This document shows positions 15,134 through 21,273 of a stretch of DNA of 34,503 nt, in pieces (the stretch's first letter is position 1; every line of letters starts with the position of its first letter). The stretch covers positions 1 through 34,503 of the forward strand of contig CAYLKO010000023.1 in NCBI GenBank assembly GCA_964384525.1, in the 5' to 3' direction. The translations under genes and the position numbers were made by a program. This DNA comes from SHZI01 sp964384525. Lineage in GTDB: Bacteria; Pseudomonadota; Gammaproteobacteria; Steroidobacterales; GCA-2729495. Below the pieces are notes generated by a model, which saw only the letters and a program-made list of their open reading frames with translations, was not told the origin of the DNA and did not search any database.

Positions 15134-16147
15134 ATGACCCTGCAGCAACTCAAGTACCTGATCGCGATCGCCGACTGCGGCCTGAACATCACTGCGGCGG
15201 CCGAGCGTCTGTACACCAGCCAGCCGGGCATCAGCAAGCAGCTCAAGTTGCTGGAGCAGGAGCTGGGCATGCAGCTCTTCACCCGCAAGGGCAAGAGCCT
15301 CACGGAGATCACGCCGGCTGGCCGCGACGTGCTCGTGCGGGCGCGCCGCATCATGCGGGAAGCGGAAAACATCCGCAGCCTGGCCAGCGATCTGTCCGGT
15401 GAAGAGGAGGGCACGCTGGCCATTGCCACAACCCACACGCAGGCCCGGCATGTTCTGCCCGATGTCATCAAGGCCTTCCGGGAGCGCTATCCAAAGATCA
15501 ACCTGGAACTGCACCAGGGAACCTCGGAGCAACTGGCTGAACTGGTGGCCGCCAACCGGGTGGATTTCGCGATCGCGACCGGCTCGCGACAGTTGTTCCC
15601 GGGCCTGGTGATGTTGCCGTGTTTTCAGTGGGACCGGATCATCCTCGTGCCCAATGGCCATCCCCTGACCACGCTCTCCGGCCAGGATGGCGAGGTGCTG
15701 AGCCTCGCGCAGCTGGTCCGCTATCCGCTGGTGACCTACGTCTTCCCCATCACGGGCGAGTCCTCATTCAAGAAGGCCTTTGCGGAGCAGGGACTGGACC
15801 CCAACGTGGTCTTCACCGCCCGCGATGCCGACATCATCAAGACCTATGTGCGGATGGGGATGGGGGTGGGCGTGGTGGCGCCGATGGCCTATGAATCCCC
15901 GGATCAGAAGGATCTGACGGCGCTGCCGGCCAGCCACCTCTTTCCGCGTGTCACCACCTGGCTGGGATTCCGCCGGGATGCGGTCTTGCGACGTTACATG
16001 GTGGAATTCATCGGGCGGTTTGCACCCCACCTCACACCCCATGTCGTGCGCAAGGCGGTGGAGTCGGCCACGCAGGCGGAGGTGGACGCCCTGTTCGACG
16101 ACAGTCTGCCAATCCGCACCGGCTACGAGGCGCCCCTCTCCGTCTGA
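15134..16147 (+). CDS. cysB: CysB-type LysR-family transcriptional regulator
   Basis: This 337-residue LysR-type regulator starts MTLQQLKYLIAIADCGLNIT. The winged-HTH (about 2-60) contains AAERLYTSQPGISKQLKLLE and the CysB/Cbl hallmark LGMQLFTRKGKSLTEITPAG. The effector domain has ATTHTQARHVLPDVIKAFRE and VNR/TGSRQLFPGL-type motifs typical of CysB and Cbl. CysB activates sulfate-assimilation genes and responds to N-acetylserine/O-acetylserine and to sulfide or thiosulfate. The ATG at 15134 gives the family N-terminus; upstream in-frame codons have no resemblance. It is divergent from cysG and convergent with cysH, so it sits in the centre of the sulfur genes it probably controls. CysB versus the paralogue Cbl cannot be settled by eye, but no other CysB is present here. 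Confidence 0.92.
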   Translation: MTLQQLKYLIAIADCGLNITAAAERLYTSQPGISKQLKLLEQELGMQLFTRKGKSLTEITPAGRDVLVRARRIMREAENIRSLASDLSGEEEGTLAIATTHTQARHVLPDVIKAFRERYPKINLELHQGTSEQLAELVAANRVDFAIATGSRQLFPGLVMLPCFQWDRIILVPNGHPLTTLSGQDGEVLSLAQLVRYPLVTYVFPITGESSFKKAFAEQGLDPNVVFTARDADIIKTYVRMGMGVGVVAPMAYESPDQKDLTALPASHLFPRVTTWLGFRRDAVLRRYMVEFIGRFAPHLTPHVVRKAVESATQAEVDALFDDSLPIRTGYEAPLSV

Positions 16148-16165
16148 GTCGCAGGTGGCGTGTGA

Positions 16166-16915
16166 TCACAGGCCCGACAGATCGATCTCGTGCAGGCCGC
16201 ACTCCCGCTTCAGACCGAAAAACCGCGTCTCTTCCGCCGTTTGCACGGCATGCAGGGGCTTCGTGGTCTGCACATCGCCGACCGAGATGTAACCCTGCTC
16301 CCGCAGCGGGTGGTAGGGCAGCTGGTTCTGCCGCAGATACTCGTGGACATCGCGGTCGGACCAGTCGGCAATCGGGTGGATCTTCCAGCGCCTCGTGCCG
16401 GGTTCCCCCTGGCCGGTCAGAAAGTGGATATTCGTCCGGCTCGATGACTGACTGCGACGCAGGCCCGCAAACCAGCTGCGCACCTCGAGCTCGCGCAGCG
16501 CCAGCTCCATGGGCTCGATCTTGTTGGCGCGGTTGTAGAGTTCAAGACCACTCAAGCCCTGCTGCCAGCGCTGGCCGTGGCGGGCTTCCTGCCATGCCGG
16601 ACTTTGCTGGTTGCGATACACCTTGAGGTTGAGGTGGAGCCGCTCGGTCAGTGCATCGACGAAGCGGTAGGTTTCCGGAAACAGGTAGCCGGTGTCGATG
16701 AAGATCACGGGGATGTCGGGTTGCTGTTGCGTGACCAGATGCAACAGCACGGCGGCCTGGATGCCGAAACTGGAAGTGAGGACGTGCCCACCCGGCAGAT
16801 GCGTGAGCGCCCAGGCCACGCGAGCGGATGCCGGCATGCCGGCAAGGAGCTGATTACCGGTTGCGGGCAGTGCTTCGTCATCGTCGACCGGGACTTGTGG
16901 CGCAACTGCAGACAC
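16166..16915 (-). CDS. cysH: Phosphoadenosine phosphosulfate (PAPS) reductase
   Basis: This 249-residue enzyme reduces PAPS to sulfite with thioredoxin. The nucleotide-binding part contains VLTSSFGIQAAVLLHLVT and IPVIFIDTGYLFPETYRFVD. The mid block WFAGLRRSQSSSR and the C-terminal KRECGLH with catalytic C239 are diagnostic. C239 is the only cysteine, so the two Cys-Cys pairs that hold a 4Fe-4S cluster in the APS-reducing form are absent. This points to PAPS as substrate. The genes to make PAPS (cysD, cysN, cysC) and sulfite reductase are not in the window. The stop is 18 bp from the cysB stop, on the opposite strand. Confidence 0.95.
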   Translation of the reverse strand: MSAVAPQVPVDDDEALPATGNQLLAGMPASARVAWALTHLPGGHVLTSSFGIQAAVLLHLVTQQQPDIPVIFIDTGYLFPETYRFVDALTERLHLNLKVYRNQQSPAWQEARHGQRWQQGLSGLELYNRANKIEPMELALRELEVRSWFAGLRRSQSSSRTNIHFLTGQGEPGTRRWKIHPIADWSDRDVHEYLRQNQLPYHPLREQGYISVGDVQTTKPLHAVQTAEETRFFGLKRECGLHEIDLSGL

Positions 16916-17021
16916 GGGAAACTCCAGACCTGCCTTGAGGCATGCATCGCGTGGATGGGATGGGTACGAACGGCAAGGTAGCCACCGATCTGCAGTGACG
17001 GAACGACATTGTTGTTATCCG

Positions 17022-17073
17022 CGTATAACGGCCCCGTATAACATCCCCGTATAACGTCCCCATATAACGTCGG
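17022..17073. repeat. Four 13-nt tandem repeats with TATAAC cores
   Basis: Units are CGTATAACGGCCC (17022-17034), CGTATAACATCCC (17035-17047), CGTATAACGTCCC (17048-17060) and CATATAACGTCGG (17061-17073). The period is exactly 13 nt. Each unit holds a TATAAC string, similar to a -10 box on the plus strand, and the first is preceded by GTTATCC, which makes a GTTAT/ATAAC dyad. The block is the distal part of the 168-bp divergent region between cysH and the aminotransferase gene. It could be a regulator-binding array or a microsatellite-like expansion. Confidence 0.85.
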
Positions 17074-17083
17074 AGAGCAGCTC

Positions 17084-18241
17084 ATGGTTCATCGCTATTC
17101 CCGTCGCTCGATGCTGCTCGGTTCTTCCGCGGTGGCGGTCACCGCGCTGGCCGGACCGGAAGTCCGCAGTCCGCGGGCTGCCCAGCCATCCGGGCGGCCT
17201 GTCGCGCAGCCGGGTGGGCGGGAGGCCGGCTCCGGGGGGCTGGCCCGCTTGATCGCGAACGAGAACCCGTATGGCCCGTCGGCCAGTGCGCGACAAGCCG
17301 TACTTGAAACCCTGCCCACGGCCTGGCAATACCCGATGGGCAATGATCGCCCGCTGAAGGAGTTGATCGCTGCGCGCGAAGGCCTGGCGCCGGAGAACGT
17401 GATGATCGGCGCCGGCTCCGGCGAGATCCTGCAGATCGCCGGCCTCGTTTTCGGTGGCGGTTCCCGCGTCGTGGCGGCGACGCCGACCTTCAATTTTCTC
17501 CAGGAGTCCGCCCGCAAAAGTGGCGCCACGCTGGTCGAGGTGCCCCTCGATGCACACATGCGCCACGATCTCAAAGCCCTCGCCGCCGAAACTACCAAAA
17601 AAGGTACCGGACTCCTTTATGTGTGTAATCCGAACAATCCCACCGGGACGATGGTGCCCGGGCCCGAGTTGCGACCGTTTCTGGCAGAGGTTTCCCGCCA
17701 TGCCACCGTGCTCGTCGACGAGGCCTACCTGGACCTCTGGGATGACTGGCAGCAACACACGGCCACCGACCGGATCAGGGCCGGCAACCCGGTGATCGTC
17801 ACCCGCACCTTTTCCAAGCTGCATGGCATGGCCGGCCTGCGGGTGGGTTATGGGCTGGCCCCGCCCGAACTGACCCGCAAGATGGAAGAGCGGCGGATGA
17901 CACTGCTGGGTTGTGTCGGCGTGGCCGCGGCCATCGCCAGCTATCAGGATCTGGACTATCAGGCCTTTTCCCGGGCCCGGCTGCACGAGGGCCTGGCCAT
18001 CACGACCGCAGCCCTGCGCGAGCTCGAACTCCCCCATGTCGAGAACGGTCGGGGCAATTTCGTGTACTTCGACACGGGCGGCCCGCTCGCGGAATTCAGT
18101 GCGGCCATGCGGCGAGCCGGATACATGGTGGGCTGGCCGTTCAAGCCGTACGTGAACTGGTGTCGGGTGAGCATGGGCACCCTGGACCAGATGCGGGGCT
18201 TCGTGGCTGCCCTGCGCGCCTGGAAGACCGGCGCTGCCTGA
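17084..18241 (+). CDS. Tat-exported PLP-dependent aminotransferase (HisC-like, class I/II)
   Basis: The 385-residue protein starts with a twin-arginine signal (SRRSMLLGSSAVAVTALAG, R7-R8; cleavage region about 23-35). It is followed by a low-complexity linker and a complete aminotransferase fold. Motifs are LIANENPYGPS, GAGSGEILQIAG, VCNPNNPTGTM (181-191), the aspartate in LVDEAYLDLW (D212) and the PLP lysine K245 in TRTFSKLHGMAGLRVGYG. The sequence is closest in style to histidinol-phosphate aminotransferase, but an exported, folded PLP enzyme is unlikely to act in histidine synthesis. Substrate unknown. A GGAG at 17072-17075, 8 nt before ATG 17084, supports the start. Residues 169-176 are encoded by an A-rich segment (17592-17615) that recurs at 33712. 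Confidence 0.88.
   Translation: MVHRYSRRSMLLGSSAVAVTALAGPEVRSPRAAQPSGRPVAQPGGREAGSGGLARLIANENPYGPSASARQAVLETLPTAWQYPMGNDRPLKELIAAREGLAPENVMIGAGSGEILQIAGLVFGGGSRVVAATPTFNFLQESARKSGATLVEVPLDAHMRHDLKALAAETTKKGTGLLYVCNPNNPTGTMVPGPELRPFLAEVSRHATVLVDEAYLDLWDDWQQHTATDRIRAGNPVIVTRTFSKLHGMAGLRVGYGLAPPELTRKMEERRMTLLGCVGVAAAIASYQDLDYQAFSRARLHEGLAITTAALRELELPHVENGRGNFVYFDTGGPLAEFSAAMRRAGYMVGWPFKPYVNWCRVSMGTLDQMRGFVAALRAWKTGAA
17592..17615 (+). repeat. 24-nt motif, first copy (inside the aminotransferase gene)
   Basis: CTACCAAAA, then AA, then GGTACCGGACTCC. The same motif with TC in place of AA is at 33712-33735, so 22 of 24 positions are identical. It overlaps an AAAGG/CCTTT inverted pair. It is read in frame here. 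Confidence 0.6.
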
Positions 18242-18366
18242 GCGGTCCCCATCAGGGGTGGGCTGCGCTACAATTTGCCCGATCCCGGATCACCGCCGGG
18301 AACCGGATACTTCCTTTAATCGCTGATCGGCCCCGCACAGACTGCCCGGGCCAAAGGGTCCTTACG

Positions 18367-19230
18367 TTGGAGACAATCCGCCTCGTATACGACGCCGCCA
18401 AGGTACGCCTCGGTTTCCTGATCATGGCTTGTGCGCTGGCGGGCGTCGCGGTCAGCCCCGAGAGCAGCCTGTCTGCCTGGCAGATTGCCATGCTGGGGCT
18501 TGCCACACTGCTGGCATCGGCGGCTTCCGGCGCGTTCAACCAGCTCTGGGAACGCGACATGGACAGCCGCATGCGCCGTACCTGCACCCGGCCCTTTGCC
18601 TCCGGCCGTTTTACCGCCATCCGTGCCTGGCATACCGGCATTATCGTGACGCTGCTGGTGGCCATCGCCCTGGCGGCGCTCACCACCAATGTTGCGGCGG
18701 CGGTCTATATTCTTCTCGGGGCGATCACCTATGGCGTGATCTATACCGTCTGGCTGAAGCGGCGGACCTGGCTCAACATCGTGATCGGCGGCCTGGCCGG
18801 CAGCTTTGCGGTGATGGCCGGCGCGGCGGCGGCCGATGCCGCGTTGGCGCCGGCGCCGCTGATCCTGGCTGTCGTGTTGTTCCTGTGGACGCCGCCGCAT
18901 TTCTGGGCGCTGGCCATGGCCTGCAAGAAGGACTACGCCGCGGTGGGTGTGCCGATGCTCCCGGTCGTCGCCAGTGACCAGCTCTCGACCTGGGCGATAT
19001 TTGCCCACGCCGTTGTCCTCGTCGGCCTGTCGCTGGTGCCGTTCTGGTATGGCATGAGCTGGATCTATCTGGCGGGCGCCGCGGGTGGTGGCTGGTACTT
19101 CGTGCGCGCCAGCTGGCGGCTGGTCCGCAAGGCAAACGTGCAACAGGCCTGGCGGACCTTCGGCGCCTCAATCGTTCAGCTTGGCGTGTTGCTGACTGCC
19201 GCCATCCTCGACAGCCTGATATTGGGCTGA
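18367..19230 (+). CDS. cyoE: Protoheme IX farnesyltransferase (heme O synthase)
   Basis: This polytopic UbiA-family protein of about 287 residues adds a farnesyl group to heme b to make heme O for terminal oxidases. Motifs are the first Asp-rich region FNQLWERDMDSRMRRTCTRP (N58, D64, D66), TYGVIYTVWLKRRTWLNIVI, and WTPPHFWALAMACKKDYAAV. About eight or nine hydrophobic segments are seen. No ATG precedes the N-terminal part; TTG at 18367 gives METIRLVYDAAK and has AAAGGG about 8 nt upstream, so I chose it. The frame is open upstream, but that part overlaps the preceding aminotransferase gene. The 3' end overlaps the convergent LytTR gene by 63 nt. No cox or cyo oxidase genes are adjacent. Confidence 0.9.
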   Translation: METIRLVYDAAKVRLGFLIMACALAGVAVSPESSLSAWQIAMLGLATLLASAASGAFNQLWERDMDSRMRRTCTRPFASGRFTAIRAWHTGIIVTLLVAIALAALTTNVAAAVYILLGAITYGVIYTVWLKRRTWLNIVIGGLAGSFAVMAGAAAADAALAPAPLILAVVLFLWTPPHFWALAMACKKDYAAVGVPMLPVVASDQLSTWAIFAHAVVLVGLSLVPFWYGMSWIYLAGAAGGGWYFVRASWRLVRKANVQQAWRTFGASIVQLGVLLTAAILDSLILG

Positions 19231-20079
19231 CGGTCCAGGGAGTCGTCCAGCGTCAAACGAGGCCAGCCAGTGCCGCGCCAGGGCCTGATAGGGCGCGCTC
19301 ACGGGAATTTCCGTACCGTTGCTCAGGCACAGCGTGAGTTTCCGGCTGCCATCCCGCCGGCACGTGGCGACTGCACCGCTGCTCACCCACCAGGAACGAT
19401 GCACTTGTTGCCCTAGACCTTTGGGCAGCTCCCCCACGGCATCGCCCAGGCGATACAACACCAATTCCTGGCCGCCGCGGCTGATGACCTTGACATAGTG
19501 CTGTTCCGCCTTGAGCGCGAGCAGATCCTCCAGCGCGACGGGTCGCGACAGACGGCCGAGGAAAGGCGGCTGGAGCTGCCCGCTGCCGGCGACCGACGGG
19601 ACCCACTCGTCTTCGGGTGCCGGCGGTGTCGTGTAGCGCCAGGGCTGATGATGCAGGTACCGGTCGGCAATGAAATTCGCCGTCATCCACAGCAAGAAGG
19701 CCCGCAGGAACGCCGCGAGCGTTCCCATCACCCCGTCGGCCGAGGCCCCGGATAGTTCAAGGGCTGCCGCCGGCAGGTAGTGCGCAAAGGCGTTGGCGAA
19801 GGGCAGAATCAGCACGCTGGCCGTGATGCCGCCCAGGGCCGCGAGAATCAACGGCCTGGGCCGCCATCTCGCCAGCAGGCCCATCCAGCCCGCGGTCAGG
19901 AGTGCCGACAGCAACCATGGTGGCAGCGCATGGGCGAGGAAGTAGCCGAAGGTACTGCCGACGCCCAACAGTCCGATCAGCTTCCAGCTCGTCAGCGTGG
20001 AGTAAGCAGCCGATAGCATTGGCAGGCCAACGAGGAATGCCAGGGCTCGCCATCGGAATGTCACTGCAGGGGGCGCCAC
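19168..20079 (-). CDS. Membrane-anchored LytTR-domain transcriptional regulator
   Basis: This protein of about 303 residues has an N-terminal membrane part, with some four hydrophobic segments (ALAFLVGLPMLSAAYSTLT, LLGVGSTFGYFLAHALPPWL, LILAALGGITASVLILPFA, AAFLRAFLLWMTANFIADRY). A LytTR DNA-binding domain makes up the last third: VALEDLLALKAEQHYVKVIS, VGELPKGLGQQVHRSWWVS, and CLSNGTEIPVSAPYQALARH. Such membrane-LytTR proteins typically control nearby genes, and it is divergent from the 4-TM/TonB-receptor cluster. The start is uncertain. No good ATG precedes the first membrane segment; GTG 20079 or GTG 20064 are the best choices and an open frame extends to 20295. The 3' end overlaps cyoE. 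Confidence 0.82.
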   Translation of the reverse strand: MAPPAVTFRWRALAFLVGLPMLSAAYSTLTSWKLIGLLGVGSTFGYFLAHALPPWLLSALLTAGWMGLLARWRPRPLILAALGGITASVLILPFANAFAHYLPAAALELSGASADGVMGTLAAFLRAFLLWMTANFIADRYLHHQPWRYTTPPAPEDEWVPSVAGSGQLQPPFLGRLSRPVALEDLLALKAEQHYVKVISRGGQELVLYRLGDAVGELPKGLGQQVHRSWWVSSGAVATCRRDGSRKLTLCLSNGTEIPVSAPYQALARHWLASFDAGRLPGPSAQYQAVEDGGSQQHAKLND

Positions 20080-20092
20080 GATGTCATGCCCG

Positions 20093-20098
20093 ATTATA
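20093..20098 (-). promoter_or_regulatory. Possible -10 box (TATAAT) of the LytTR gene
   Basis: The minus strand reads TATAAT, 14 nt upstream of the GTG at 20079. No convincing -35 box is seen at the right distance. If real, it would rule out the longer upstream start and leave a very short leader. Confidence 0.3.
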
Positions 20099-20276
20099 GG
20101 CAGGAAGCGCCGTGCGGCCCCGCTGCCGGCGACATATACCGGCCGGCGCGGCCTGAATGCGCATTCGGGAAAATGTCCTGCGGGACCGTGAAAAGCTGCC
20201 ATTCCGGCCCTTGCCAGCCCTGATCGGGCTTGCCTACGCTCCATCCAGTGACCGTCAAGGCAGACCTGGAGCTGGC

Positions 20277-20738
20277 ATGACCGACTGGCTGGCAAAACTC
20301 GAGCAGTCCCCGCGGGCAGGCTTCTTTTGCCTGGCCGTCGTCTTCATGGGCCTGGCGCTGGGCCACAGCCTGCTGGTCCTGCAACGCTATTTCACCGCAC
20401 CGACGTCCGTTCTGGACACCGCCGTTTCCCTGTTGCTGGGTTTTGCGGGCGTCGCCCTGGTCTGGTTCGGCCTGAAGCAGGACGAGAACCAGGCCACCTG
20501 GCTCGGCTATGTGGGCGGCATCCTGATCTGGACCGGCTGGTTCGAATGGACCTGGGAATATTTCGGGCACTGGCTGGCGCTGCAGCCGGTTCTGGACGGG
20601 GGCATTCCGATCCTGTCTCCCGGCCTGCTGATGATCCAGTCCACGACGCTGATTGTCATCCTGCTGCTGATCATGTTCGGCGCCAACAAGGACACCCGCT
20701 GCCGCATGNNNNNNNNNNCCTGCGCCCAGGCCGGATGA
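20277..20738 (+). CDS. Small 4-TM membrane protein A, function unknown
   Basis: Starts MTDWLAKLEQSPRAGFF and has about four hydrophobic segments (FFCLAVVFMGLALGHSLLVL, VSLLLGFAGVALVWFGL, a Trp-rich stretch GGILIWTGWFEWTWEYFGHW, and LLMIQSTTLIVILLLIMFGA), then a charged end. About 153 residues, with a 10-N gap (20709-20718) near the C-terminus. If the gap length is right modulo 3, the frame ends TGA at 20736-20738 and overlaps the next ATG by 4 nt, which supports two coupled genes rather than one. ATG 20277 was chosen because the hydrophobic part starts here. I do not recognise the family. It opens the plus-strand cluster with the TonB receptor. Confidence 0.65.
   Translation: MTDWLAKLEQSPRAGFFCLAVVFMGLALGHSLLVLQRYFTAPTSVLDTAVSLLLGFAGVALVWFGLKQDENQATWLGYVGGILIWTGWFEWTWEYFGHWLALQPVLDGGIPILSPGLLMIQSTTLIVILLLIMFGANKDTRCRMXXXXCAQAG
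20709..20718. other. Assembly gap (10 N)
   Basis: Ten N near the 3' end of membrane protein A. True length unknown. If it is not 10 modulo 3, proteins A and B could be one longer membrane protein. Confidence 0.95.
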
Positions 20739-21154
20739 CGGCCGGCTACCGTCGGCAGCATGCACGCAATACCGCGCTTGAAACCATATTCCTCACATGG
20801 TTCATCTACCTGTGCGCCATCATGATCAACGACCCGCGCCTCATCGGCTATGACAGCACGGCGGCCATGGCCATAACCGTCGGCTTTGTGGTCTGGGGCC
20901 TCTATCTTGTGCCCAAACTGGTGGCTGTTCGTGGCCTGGGCCCGGCCCTGCGCTACGCGATTCCGACCGGCAGTATCCTGTGGCTGCCGACCGAAGCCTT
21001 TGCCCGCTGGGGACTGTATCCGGAGGTCTGGATCCGGCCGATCGAGTATTCCGGGTTGATGGGTACGGCGCTCATCGCCTTCATCATGGCTGCCGTTGTT
21101 TTTTTACGAAGCCGGGGGCTGGCTGCTGCTCGAATCGAGACGCTGCAAACATAG
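20735..21154 (+). CDS. Small 4-TM membrane protein B, function unknown
   Basis: 139 residues starting MTAGYRRQHARN at an ATG that overlaps the stop of protein A (ATGA). Four hydrophobic segments: ALETIFLTWFIYLCAIMI, AMAITVGFVVWGLYLVPKL, YAIPTGSILWLPTEAFARWG and LMGTALIAFIMAAVVFLRSR. The third and fourth segments have the same pattern as those of protein A (G-x-I-L, several aromatic residues, W..P, then a GL...I hydrophobic stretch), so A and B may be distant homologues that work as a pair. Family not recognised. It ends 119 bp before the TonB receptor. Confidence 0.65.
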   Translation: MTAGYRRQHARNTALETIFLTWFIYLCAIMINDPRLIGYDSTAAMAITVGFVVWGLYLVPKLVAVRGLGPALRYAIPTGSILWLPTEAFARWGLYPEVWIRPIEYSGLMGTALIAFIMAAVVFLRSRGLAAARIETLQT

Positions 21155-21273
21155 GTTTGTGCAGAACAGCGGGATTTTTGTACTTGGTATCCAACGAGCC
21201 AGTGCGGTCGCGTGCCGGCCCGGCGGACCACATCCTGGCCGGATTGTCGGCGGGGCAACTCAGGGGGAAATGC

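Noticed and set aside
16161..16170. TGTGATCACA palindrome at the cysB-cysH convergent junction, resembling a CRP half-site pair
   Set aside because: Too short, lies at the 3' ends of both genes, and nothing downstream would be controlled by it.
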